Shown here: one piece after another, positions 27,022-35,146 of the stretch
Numbering within the stretch: position 1 is the stretch's first letter
Layout: each line of letters opens with the position of its first letter
Assembly (NCBI GenBank): GCA_035293985.1
Contig: DATGLS010000005.1
Span: forward strand, 1 to 64,000
Direction of reading: 5' to 3'
Length of the DNA: 64,000 nucleotides
From: JAVDCA01 sp035293985
Lineage (GTDB): Bacteria; Pseudomonadota; Alphaproteobacteria; Rhizobiales; Xanthobacteraceae
Program-made: the position numbers and the translations under genes
Notes under the pieces: generated by a model
What the model was told of the DNA's origin: nothing
Seen by the model: only the letters and a program-made list of their open reading frames with translations
The model's database searches: none

Positions 27022-27038
27022 TGTAAGCTTTCTGTAAG
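27022..27038 (-). promoter_or_regulatory. Direct repeat TGTAAG-N5-TGTAAG, candidate response-regulator site
   Basis: Two TGTAAG half-sites start 11 bp apart (27022 and 27033), one DNA turn, the usual spacing for dimers of OmpR/PhoB-type regulators. On the minus strand this reads CTTACA-N5-CTTACA. The site lies about 80 bp before the response regulator start, so positive autoregulation is a reasonable inference. Confidence 0.5.
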
Positions 27039-27186
27039 ACCCGCACTGCCGCGGGTGGGCCGCGGCCCGAATGTGGGCCGAGGGTAATAGATTTCAGGCG
27101 TTTCCGACACAATTGGCTGACGAGTTGGCGGCCACCGCAAACGTACTCAGAAAAGCTGCACCGGCGAAGCTTTCCGTCGGGCCGCG

Positions 27187-27573
27187 ATGTCCGACCTCAA
27201 CGACATCATGCCGGGCAACGGCACCAATGCCAAGGGCGACTCGCCGCAGGAGGTGCTCTTCCTCGTCTCCGACGGCGTCGACGACAACGCCATCGGCGGC
27301 TCGCGCAACCAGGCGCTGTTCGATACCAGCGCGTGCACGACGATCAAGAACCGCGGCATCCGCATCGCGGTGCTCTACACGGTCTACCTGCCGCTGCCGA
27401 CCAACCGCTGGTACAACACCTACATCGCGCCGTTCCAGTCGCAGATCGCCGGCAACATGCAGAGCTGCGCATCGCCGGGACTTTATTTCTCGGTCACCAC
27501 CGACGGCGACATCTCGGCCGCGATGACGGCGCTGTTCAACGAGGCGCTGCAGAGCGCGCACCTGACGCATTGA
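27187..27573 (+). pseudogene. C-terminal remnant of a TadG-like pilus-assembly protein
   Basis: The 128 residues from ATG 27187 match only the C-terminal part of TadG-type von Willebrand A proteins of rhizobia: FLVSDGVDD, the CTTIKNRGIRIAVLY strand, PLPTNRWYNTYIAPFQSQI and the CASPGLYFSVT ending. The whole N-terminal part (TadE/G membrane segment and the MIDAS start of the vWA domain) is missing. The sequence upstream of 27187 in this frame does not look like TadG and stops at 27118, and there is no good ribosome-binding site. No other tad genes are nearby. It is best read as a decaying fragment. Confidence 0.7.
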
Positions 27574-27707
27574 GGGCTCGGTGGGGCTCGTGGTCCTGCC
27601 TGGTCCCGGCCTCCAGCGCGCGCAAGCCGCAAAAAAGCCGCAACCTCTCGCCAGCCTCGCAAACGAACGGGGAACGCTTCGGCTGGCGCAGCCGAGACGC
27701 GCGGGAC

Positions 27708-28070
27708 ATGAATTGGTGGCGATCGCGACGGCGATGCGGCGCAGGGCTTGGCCTGCTGGCGCTGCTCGTCCAGAACGTCCTCGCGTTCGGTCACATCCAC
27801 CCCGAAGACTTCCAGCCGGCCACCGCGCGGCCGATGGCGGCGCTCGCCCACCAATCGCCGTCGCAACCCGACACCCCGCCCGGCCAGCCGGATGATCATT
27901 GCCCGATCTGCATGGCGGTCCAGCTCGCCGCTGTCGGCGTCGTATCGACGCCGCCCGTGGTCGCGCTGCCGAGCGAGTTCGTCCGCGTCACGCATTCCGC
28001 GACCGTCGCGCGCGAGATCTCGGTCGCCCGCTACGTCCTGTTCCGCACCCGCGCTCCACCCATCGCCTGA
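27708..28070 (+). CDS. DUF2946-like small metal-island protein, paralogue 1
   Basis: 120 residues. ATG 27708 gives an N terminus aligning without gaps to the two paralogues at 30221 and 38816: Trp/Arg-rich start, one hydrophobic helix (about 11-27), then VQ..(x5)..HIH with His29 and His31. A CxxC pair, Cys65-Cys68 (CPICMAVQLAA), follows and the protein ends RTRAPPIA. The helix suggests export or membrane anchoring with the His/Cys part in the periplasm. His and CxxC motifs suggest metal binding (inference). It precedes the DUF1007-NikO pair by 76 bp. Unlike paralogues 2 and 3, no Zur-like palindrome was seen upstream. Confidence 0.75.
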   Translation: MNWWRSRRRCGAGLGLLALLVQNVLAFGHIHPEDFQPATARPMAALAHQSPSQPDTPPGQPDDHCPICMAVQLAAVGVVSTPPVVALPSEFVRVTHSATVAREISVARYVLFRTRAPPIA

Positions 28071-28146
28071 GACTGCGTTTTGACGTCTCGGCGTCGCGCC
28101 TCACGGGCGCGGCGGCATTCTGCCCATGCGCGACGGAGCTTCGTCC

Positions 28147-28833
28147 ATGCGACCCATCAGCCAATCCACGGCGGCCGCCTTGCGCCGCATCTCCTGGCGT
28201 GTCTGCGCGCGCCGCCTTGCGCTGGCGGCCGGCCTCCTGGCCGCGAGCGACGCCTGCGCGCACCCGCACGTGTGGGTGACGATACACAGCGACCTCGTGT
28301 ACCGGGCGGACGGCGCGATCGCCGGCATCCGCCACCACTGGACGTTCGACGACATGTTCTCGGCGTTCGCGCTGCAGGGCATCCCCCACAAGAAGAAGGA
28401 TGCCTACACGCGCGAGGAGCTCAGCTCGCTTGCCGAGGTCAACGTCACCTCGCTCAAGGAGTACGGCTACTTTACGCGCGCGCGGGCCGACAACCGCAAG
28501 CTGGTGATCACTGACCCGGTCGACTACTGGCTCGAATATGCGGGCAGCGCGCTGACGCTGCATTTCACGCTGCCGCTGCAGAAGCCGGTCGCCATCAAGG
28601 ATCTCATGTTCGAGATCTACGACCCCACCTGGTTCGTCGACTTCACCTACGCCGACAAGAATCCGGTGACGCTGGTCGGCGCGCCGCCGCAGTGCCGCGT
28701 CGACGTGCAGCGCCCGACCGGCTTCAATGTCGCGCAGGGCCAGCAGCTCGGCGAGGCCTTCTTCAACTCGCTCGGCTCGAGCAGCCAGTTCGGCGCGCAA
28801 TTCGCCAACAAGGTGTTCGTGCAATGCCGATGA
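28147..28833 (+). CDS. DUF1007 family periplasmic protein (metal transport partner)
   Basis: 228 residues from ATG 28147 (GGAGC upstream; an in-frame ATG at 28126 is possible). A signal peptide ends in SDACA, and the mature protein begins AHPHVWVT, a conserved His-x-His start in DUF1007 that could bind metal. HHWTFDDMFSAFAL and YDPTWFVDF are family stretches. DUF1007 proteins are regularly encoded beside NikO/RcnA-type permeases, as here, where the next start overlaps this stop. It probably delivers or accepts the metal at the periplasmic side (inference). Confidence 0.85.
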   Translation: MRPISQSTAAALRRISWRVCARRLALAAGLLAASDACAHPHVWVTIHSDLVYRADGAIAGIRHHWTFDDMFSAFALQGIPHKKKDAYTREELSSLAEVNVTSLKEYGYFTRARADNRKLVITDPVDYWLEYAGSALTLHFTLPLQKPVAIKDLMFEIYDPTWFVDFTYADKNPVTLVGAPPQCRVDVQRPTGFNVAQGQQLGEAFFNSLGSSSQFGAQFANKVFVQCR

Positions 28834-30053
28834 CCGTCCGCCCTGCGCCCTCATGCGCGCCCGCGTGGGCGCCGACGGCGCGCGCTGCCGCGCTCGCCGC
28901 CATGGCGATCCTCATTGCTTCCGTCGCGGCGCATGCCGCCATGGCGCAAAGCCCCTTCGGGGTCGGGCCCGCGACGTCGGCGCCACCCGAAGCGGCCGGC
29001 GGCCTCATCGGCTGGATGCTGCGGCAACAGGCGATCTTTTATCGCGAGTTCACCGGCCTGATCCGCGCCGCACGACAGAGCGGCGGCATCGCCTACGGGC
29101 TGCTCGGCCTGTCGTTCGCCTACGGGGTCTTTCATGCCGCCGGCCCCGGGCACGGCAAGGCGGTGATCTCCTCCTATCTCGTCGCCAACGGCGAATCCTG
29201 GCGGCGCGGCATCACCCTGTCGTTCGCCTCGGCGCTGATGCAGTCGCTCGTCGCGATCGCAATCGTCGGCGTCGCGGCGGTGCTGCTCGGCGGCACCGCC
29301 GCCATGATGGGCGCGGCCGTGCGCAACATCGAGATAGCGAGCTATCTGCTGGTCATCGTCGTCGGCCTGCGACTCGCCTGGACCAAGGGCCGCGCGCTCG
29401 CCGTGGAATGGCGCGCGGCGCGGCGATCGGTACCGGAGCCTCAGCTCGTCCTGGCGCTCGCAGGCGCACCCGTGCCGGCGCGGTTTCATGCGCATGATTG
29501 CAGCGCGGATCACGACCACACGCACGGCATGCACGGATCATGCGCGCACGGGCACCATCATCACGATCACGCGCATCACCACGACCATGTCCATGATCGC
29601 AATGATCACCATGATCACGATCACCACGATGACGATCATCATCACGGAGCCCACGGCCACGACGCGGCCTGCGGGCACAATCACGGGCCCGAGCCGCAGG
29701 ACCTCGTCGGCCCCGGCGGCTGGCGGCGCGGCCTCGCGGCGATCTGCGCGGCCGGCCTGCGCCCGTGCTCGGGCGCGATCATCGTGCTGGTGTTCGCGCT
29801 GAGCCAAGGCCTGTTCTGGACCGGCGTCGCCGCGACCTTCGCGATGGGGCTCGGCACCGCGATCACGGTGGCGACGCTCGCGACCTTGGCGGTGGCGGCG
29901 CGCTCCCTCGCCACACGGCTTGCCGGCGATGGCGGCGGATTCGGCGTGCTGGCGCTGCGCGGCCTCGAGCTCTGTGCCGCCCTCGCCATCATCGTGGTCG
30001 GCCTCCTGCTGCTCACCGGCTACATGGCGAGCGAGCGGATGTTCCTCGTATGA
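28824..30053 (+). CDS. NikO/RcnA-family nickel/cobalt-type permease with His-rich loop
   Basis: 409 residues. ATG 28824 lies within the last codons of the DUF1007 gene (10-bp overlap), implying coupling. The family motif is YGVFHAAGPGHGKAVISSYL (His104; PGHG 108-111), and the second conserved block is GLRPCSGAIIVL. About six membrane helices are present. A cytoplasmic or periplasmic loop at about 222-287 is dominated by His and Asp, expected to bind divalent metal. Family members export or import Ni2+/Co2+; in this zinc-like context the real substrate is open. Confidence 0.85.
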   Translation: MPMTVRPAPSCAPAWAPTARAAALAAMAILIASVAAHAAMAQSPFGVGPATSAPPEAAGGLIGWMLRQQAIFYREFTGLIRAARQSGGIAYGLLGLSFAYGVFHAAGPGHGKAVISSYLVANGESWRRGITLSFASALMQSLVAIAIVGVAAVLLGGTAAMMGAAVRNIEIASYLLVIVVGLRLAWTKGRALAVEWRAARRSVPEPQLVLALAGAPVPARFHAHDCSADHDHTHGMHGSCAHGHHHHDHAHHHDHVHDRNDHHDHDHHDDDHHHGAHGHDAACGHNHGPEPQDLVGPGGWRRGLAAICAAGLRPCSGAIIVLVFALSQGLFWTGVAATFAMGLGTAITVATLATLAVAARSLATRLAGDGGGFGVLALRGLELCAALAIIVVGLLLLTGYMASERMFLV

Positions 30054-30151
30054 GCGTTGACATCAGCGGCTCTGTTGCGCGCAAACACGCAGAAATCCCG
30101 CCGTGTGCGCGAGCCGCGGACGTGATATGCTCGCGCTGGCGGGGGGCCTCG

Positions 30152-30190
30152 TTTACAGGCCTTACCAAGTGTTATAATGTAACACTTGGT
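30152..30190 (+). promoter_or_regulatory. Promoter overlapped by a 27-bp palindrome of Zur-box type
   Basis: ACCAAGTGTTA (30164-30174) and TAACACTTGGT (30180-30190) are perfect inverted arms around TAATG. The core GTTATAATGTAAC resembles alphaproteobacterial Zur boxes. TATAAT (30173-30178) is a perfect -10 element inside it, and TTTACA (30152-30157) is a near-consensus -35 with a 15-bp spacer. A bound repressor would cover the -10. The next start is at 30221, heading the operon DUF2946 - TonB receptor - exbB - exbD - tonB. Confidence 0.75.
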
Positions 30191-30220
30191 GGGACCGGCA
30201 ATTGCCGGACGTAGGGGCAC

Positions 30221-30595
30221 ATGGGTTGGATCAGGCTCAATCGGCGGATCGGAGCATGGGCGGCGCTGTTCGCGCTCGCCGTGCAGATCACCGTGTCGTT
30301 CAGCCACATCCATCTCGACAAGAATACCCTCTCGTCGCTGGCGTCCGCGCACGCGACCCAGTCGCAATCGGTCGAGCGCCGTAGCCCGTCCGGTCCCGCG
30401 CATCAGAATGCCGCCGACTTCTGCGACATCTGCGCGACCATTGCGTTGGTCGCAAGCTCGATTCTTCCCGCGCCTGCCGCGCTGACGCCGCCGCTCGCCA
30501 CGTCATGCGCGTGGCAGCGCCCATTCGAGGCGGCATTACTTTGGCGCCAGGCGCACGATCATTTTCAAGCGCGCGCTCCACCTTTCATTGCCTGA
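30221..30595 (+). CDS. DUF2946-like small metal-island protein, paralogue 2
   Basis: 124 residues. ATG 30221 follows AGGGG. It aligns without gaps to the other paralogues over the first 31 residues: MGWIRLNRRIGAWAAL, VQITVSFSHIH (His29, His31). The CxxC pair is Cys68-Cys71 (FCDICATIA) and the end is FQARAPPFIA. It is the first gene after the Zur-type promoter and 88 bp before the TonB-dependent receptor. A role in metal handling at the membrane is inferred from motifs and position. Confidence 0.8.
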   Translation: MGWIRLNRRIGAWAALFALAVQITVSFSHIHLDKNTLSSLASAHATQSQSVERRSPSGPAHQNAADFCDICATIALVASSILPAPAALTPPLATSCAWQRPFEAALLWRQAHDHFQARAPPFIA

Positions 30596-30683
30596 ATTTT
30601 CGGCTGCGTCCGCCGCCTGCGCGGTGGGCCGGTCGAGAACCCATCCGCTCCCGGAGAAATTTGATGTCGAGTGGTAACTCACT

Positions 30684-33600
30684 ATGCGCACGTTCTTCAC
30701 GGCCACCGCGCTCGCCGGCGCGTCGGTCGCACTGACGCTTGCTGCCGCCACGAGCTACGCACAAACTGCGCTTCCGCAGGTTACCGTCGAGACCACCAAG
30801 AAAAAACCGCCGCCGAAGCGACCCGTGGCGCGTCGGCGCGCGCCGACGCCGACGATCGTGACGGCCGCGCCGGCCCAACCCACGCAAACTCCGGCGCAAG
30901 CGCAGGAAGCCGCCAACCGGCCGGTGGTGCAGCAGACGCAGAACCTCGACCAGCGGCGCGACAACGTGCTGATGCCGAAGACGGGTGCGAGCAACTACCA
31001 GCTCACTCAGCAGGACATCGCCAGCCTGCCACAGGGACAATCGGCGCCGGCGAGAGACGTCCAGCTCCAGTTTCCCGGCGTCTACCAGGACTCGGCCGCG
31101 TCAGGCTATTTGCACGTGCGCAACGACCACGCCAACGTGCAGTACCGCATCAACGGAATCCTGCTGCCCGACGGCGTGTCCGGATTCGCGGGGCTCCTGG
31201 ACGCGGGCTTCATCAGCAACATGACGCTCCTGACCGGCGCCTTGCCGGCGCAGTACGGCCTCCACACCACCGGCCTGTTCGATATCACGACCAAGAGCGG
31301 CGCGGCGCTGGCGGGCGGCGAATACGGCATCTATGGCGGCAGCCACGATACGATCTCGCCCTACTTCAACTACGGCGGCGTGATCGGTCATACGGAGTAC
31401 TTCGCGTCGGGCCGCTTCCTGAGCACCGGCCTCGGGCTGGAGAATCCGACCGCGACCAACGAGGCCATCCACGACATCTCGAAGCAGGGCCGGTTCTTCG
31501 CCTATACGTCGACGCTGCTCGATCCGAACACCCGCTTCGTCACGCTCACCGGCGTGGCCGAGAACCGCTACCAGATCCCCAACAATCCGGGGCAGCCCAC
31601 CAACGTCGGCGGCTTCAGCGGCGTCGGCGGAGCACCGTACTCGGCCTTCGGGTTCACCGATTTCCAGACCGGCAACATCAACCAGAACCAGTACGAGAAG
31701 AACGCGTACGCGGTCGCGGCCTGGCAGCGCCACGTCGACGACGTCGACATGCAGCTCGCCTACTACTCGCGCTACAGCGATCTGCATTTCGTGCCCGACC
31801 CGATCGGCGACCTCGTGACCAACAACGTCGCCTCCGACGTCTTCCGCAGCACCTTCCTCAACGGCATCTCGGGCGACTTCGCCTACCATGCCAATGAGCA
31901 GCACACGATCCACACCGGCTTCTACACCAACGCCGAGTACACGCAGATCCGCAACCTCAGCGCCGTCCAGCCGCTCGACGCGGCCGGCGAGGCGATCGAC
32001 ACGCCGTTCAACATCCTCGATGCCGACAACAAGATGGGCTACCAGCTCGGCGCCTACGTGGCGGACGAATTCCGCATCACCGACAAGCTCACGGCCAATT
32101 ACGGGCTGCGGTTCGATCAGATCTATCAATATGTCGACGCCAACCAGCTGAGCCCGCGCGCGAGCCTGACCTACAAGCCGTGGTGGGGGACCACGTTGCA
32201 CGCCGGCTATGCGCGCTACTTCACGCCGCCCGAGCAGGTGCTCGGCCGCACCGTGCCGAACGGGCTGTTCGACAATACGACCGCCATGCCGGCCTCGCTG
32301 AACATGGGAGCGATCGAGCCGGAGCGGTCGAACGTCTACGACGCCGGCATCGTCCAGGAGGTCCTGCCACAGTGCGAGCCGGTGACGAAGGACATGCCGC
32401 TCAAGGCGCAGGCGGCGGCGAAGAGCTGCCCGAGCCTGCAGTTCGGCCTCGACGCCTACTACAAGCACGCCAAGAACCTGATCGACGACGGTCAGTTCGG
32501 CCAAGCCTATGTGCTCACCGCCTTCAACTACGCCTACGGCTACAACTACGGCGTCGAGTGGACCACCCGCTATCGCGAGGGCAACTTCGCGTTCGACATG
32601 AACTGGGCCTATGGGCGCCAGAAGGCCACGACGGTTGTCTCGAACCAGGCCCTGTTCACGCCCGACGATCTCGCCTTCATCGCGACGCACTGGATCAACA
32701 CCGACCACGACCAGACCTGGACCGGCTCGACCCGCGTCGCCTACAAGTTCGATGACACCTGGGGCCCGCTCGACGGGACCCAGGTGAGCGCAACCGGCAT
32801 CTTCGGCAGCGGCCTGCGCACCGGCCCCGACAACGTGTTTCAGCTGCCGTCCTATTACCAGATCAACCTCGGCGCCTCGCACGAGTTCGTGCCGCCGCCC
32901 GGCTGGTTCATCAACGACCGGCCGATCACGGTGCGTTTCGACGTCGTCAACGTGACCGACAACATCTACCTGATCCGCAACGGCAGCGGCATCGGCGTGT
33001 TCGCGCCGCAATACGGCCCGCGCCGCGGCTACTTCTTCGGCCTGTCGCAGAAGCTCGGCGATCCGAAGGCGTCGGAGCCGGTCATGTGGACCAAGGCGCC
33101 GCCGGCGTACGACTGGAGCGGCTTCTATGTCGGTGCCCACTTCGGCGGCGCGTTCAGCATCGCGGACGGCAGCATCAACCCGGTGCTGCTCGGCGGCGGG
33201 ATGACCAACTCGCTCGACTCGAGCGGCGCGCTCGGCGGCTTCCAGGCGGGCTACAACTGGCAGTTCGCCCGGCACTGGCTGATCGGCGCCGAGGCCGAGC
33301 TGTCGTGGAGCGCGATCGAAGGGCGCACGAACTACATCAACACCGCCAGCGCCGTGACGCTGCAGAACAACTACAACAACATGCAGACGCTCGCGGCGCG
33401 CGTCGGCTATGTCCAGGGCGCGCTGCTCACCTATGTGAAGGCGGGCGGCGCGTTCGCCAACATCGACTACAACATCACGGCCGGAGGCGCCGTGAACGGC
33501 TCGGCCACCGTCAACGCCGAGCGCTCAGGTTGGATGTTCGGCACCGGCATCGAATACAAGCTGTCGCGCGCCTGGTCCGCCAAGGCCGAGTACAGCTTCC

Positions 33601-33716
33601 TCGATTTCGGCACCGACACGGTCGGCTCGAACCTGATCGCGCCCGGCGACCAGCTTGCCGCCCGGGACCAGGTGCACGAGGTCAAGGCCGGCGTGAACTA
33701 TCACTGGCTGCCATGA
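30684..33716 (+). CDS. TonB-dependent receptor fused to a C-terminal Omp25-like beta-barrel
   Basis: 1010 residues. A signal peptide (1-26) is followed by a TonB-box-like LPQVTVETT (29-37) and a basic, proline-rich linker. The plug domain spans about 95-215 (RDVQLQFPGVYQDSA, VQYRINGILLPDGVSGF, ALPAQYGLHTTGLFDI). The 22-strand-type barrel ends near residue 791 with GYFFGLSQKL, the normal end of a receptor. Then a 17-residue linker leads to YDWSGFYVGAHFGGAF (809 onward), a complete eight-strand Omp25-like barrel ending GVNYHWLP. So one polypeptide carries two outer-membrane barrels. The Zur-type promoter suggests zinc or a zinc complex as cargo. No stop or frameshift separates the two parts. 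Confidence 0.9.
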   Translation: MRTFFTATALAGASVALTLAAATSYAQTALPQVTVETTKKKPPPKRPVARRRAPTPTIVTAAPAQPTQTPAQAQEAANRPVVQQTQNLDQRRDNVLMPKTGASNYQLTQQDIASLPQGQSAPARDVQLQFPGVYQDSAASGYLHVRNDHANVQYRINGILLPDGVSGFAGLLDAGFISNMTLLTGALPAQYGLHTTGLFDITTKSGAALAGGEYGIYGGSHDTISPYFNYGGVIGHTEYFASGRFLSTGLGLENPTATNEAIHDISKQGRFFAYTSTLLDPNTRFVTLTGVAENRYQIPNNPGQPTNVGGFSGVGGAPYSAFGFTDFQTGNINQNQYEKNAYAVAAWQRHVDDVDMQLAYYSRYSDLHFVPDPIGDLVTNNVASDVFRSTFLNGISGDFAYHANEQHTIHTGFYTNAEYTQIRNLSAVQPLDAAGEAIDTPFNILDADNKMGYQLGAYVADEFRITDKLTANYGLRFDQIYQYVDANQLSPRASLTYKPWWGTTLHAGYARYFTPPEQVLGRTVPNGLFDNTTAMPASLNMGAIEPERSNVYDAGIVQEVLPQCEPVTKDMPLKAQAAAKSCPSLQFGLDAYYKHAKNLIDDGQFGQAYVLTAFNYAYGYNYGVEWTTRYREGNFAFDMNWAYGRQKATTVVSNQALFTPDDLAFIATHWINTDHDQTWTGSTRVAYKFDDTWGPLDGTQVSATGIFGSGLRTGPDNVFQLPSYYQINLGASHEFVPPPGWFINDRPITVRFDVVNVTDNIYLIRNGSGIGVFAPQYGPRRGYFFGLSQKLGDPKASEPVMWTKAPPAYDWSGFYVGAHFGGAFSIADGSINPVLLGGGMTNSLDSSGALGGFQAGYNWQFARHWLIGAEAELSWSAIEGRTNYINTASAVTLQNNYNNMQTLAARVGYVQGALLTYVKAGGAFANIDYNITAGGAVNGSATVNAERSGWMFGTGIEYKLSRAWSAKAEYSFLDFGTDTVGSNLIAPGDQLAARDQVHEVKAGVNYHWLP

Positions 33717-33903
33717 TGTTGCGGCTTTTGATTGGTTCACACCACGGGCGTCCGGCCCGCATGGCGCGCCGTAGCGGCGCGTCATGCGGAACGAGAACGA
33801 GCACGCGAAGGCCGTGTTAGATGGCCTGCCGCGCTCATCGCGGGCGTATTTGCGAAATGGGGCGGACAATCCGGTGCGGCGAGGCGCCGCGAGGAGCGAT
33901 TTG

Positions 33904-34716
33904 ATGCCACGAGAAAATAGACGCAGTGCCGTGATCATGCTCGGCGCCGCCGCCTGGATGATGCTGGCGAACGTAGCGACCGCTCAGACCGCGGACGGCC
34001 CACCGGCCACGATGATCGGCAGCGCCGCGCTGCCGCGCGACCTCTCGCCCTGGGGCATGTTCCTCTCGGCCGATATCGTCGTGAAGGCGGTGATCATCGG
34101 CCTCGCCTTCGCGTCGGTCGTGACGTGGACCACCTGGCTCGCCAAGACGATCGGCATCTTCATCGCCAAGCGCCGGGCCCGCGCCGCGCTGCGCGCGCTG
34201 ATGGCGGCGCGCTCACTCGCCGACGTCGGCGTTCGCGTCAGTCCTGCCGCCGAGTTCGTCGCGGCGGCGCGCGAAGAGCTGCAGCTCTCGGCCGACATCC
34301 TCGACAACGAGGGCGTCAAGGAGCGCATTGCCTCGCGCCTCGAGCGCATCGAGGCCGCCTTCGGCCGCCGCATCAGCCGGGGCACCGGCGTGCTCGCGAC
34401 CATCGGCGCGACCGCGCCGTTCGTCGGCCTCGCCGGCACCGTGTGGGGCATCATGAACAGCTTCATCGGCATCTCGAAGTCGCACACCACCAACCTCGCC
34501 GTGGTCGCGCCCGGCATCGCCGAGGCGCTGCTCGCGACCGCGTTCGGGCTCGCGGCCGCGATCCCGGCGGTCGTCATCTATAATGTGTTCGCCCGCTCGA
34601 TCACCGGGTATCGGGCGCAGCTGGGCGACGCCTCGGCGGAGGTGCTGCGGCTGGTGAGCCGCGATCTCGATCGGCACGGGGTGGCGCGCAAGCCGATGCG
34701 CGCCGCCGCCGAGTGA
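33904..34716 (+). CDS. exbB: ExbB-type energy-transducing membrane protein
   Basis: 270 residues from ATG 33904, which follows GAGGAG; longer starts are possible but less supported. An N-terminal signal-like segment precedes three membrane helices (about 53-77, 158-190, 205-230). Family signatures are GTGVLATIGATAPFVGLAGTVWG (split across two strands of the motif) and PGIAEALLATAFGLAAAIPA. It forms the proton channel of the TonB motor with ExbD. It is 187 bp after the receptor gene and 10 bp before exbD. Confidence 0.92.
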   Translation: MPRENRRSAVIMLGAAAWMMLANVATAQTADGPPATMIGSAALPRDLSPWGMFLSADIVVKAVIIGLAFASVVTWTTWLAKTIGIFIAKRRARAALRALMAARSLADVGVRVSPAAEFVAAAREELQLSADILDNEGVKERIASRLERIEAAFGRRISRGTGVLATIGATAPFVGLAGTVWGIMNSFIGISKSHTTNLAVVAPGIAEALLATAFGLAAAIPAVVIYNVFARSITGYRAQLGDASAEVLRLVSRDLDRHGVARKPMRAAAE

Positions 34717-34726
34717 GGAGGCGCAG

Positions 34727-35146
34727 ATGAGCGTGCGCCTCGATCACGGCAAGGACGAGCTCGACGAGGTCCACGAGATCAACGTCACGCCGTTCATCGA
34801 CGTGATGCTGGTTCTGCTGATCATCTTCATGGTTGCGGCGCCGCTCGCGACCGTCGACATCGCGGTCGAGCTGCCCTCCTCGGCGGCGCCGGAGCAGCCG
34901 CGGCCCGACAAGCCGGTGTTCCTGACCGTGAAGCCCGATCTGTCGCTGACCATCGGCGATGACGTGGTGTCGCGCGATGGGCTCGGCCCCACGCTCGATC
35001 AGGCGACCAACGGCAACCGCGACACGCGCATCTTCCTGCGCGCCGACAAGGTCGTCCCGTACGGCGAGCTGATGAACGTGATGAACCTGCTGCGCGCGGC
35101 GGGCTTCCTCAAGGTCGCGCTGGTCGGGCTGGAGAAGGCGCAGTGA
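34727..35146 (+). CDS. exbD: ExbD-type energy-transducing membrane protein
   Basis: 139 residues. INVTPFIDVMLVLLIIFMV contains Asp25, the essential proton-carrying residue in the single membrane helix. The periplasmic domain (about 60-139) has the PVFLTVKPDLSLTIG start and FLRADKVVPYGELMNVMNLL region. Its stop overlaps the tonB start. Confidence 0.93.
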   Translation: MSVRLDHGKDELDEVHEINVTPFIDVMLVLLIIFMVAAPLATVDIAVELPSSAAPEQPRPDKPVFLTVKPDLSLTIGDDVVSRDGLGPTLDQATNGNRDTRIFLRADKVVPYGELMNVMNLLRAAGFLKVALVGLEKAQ

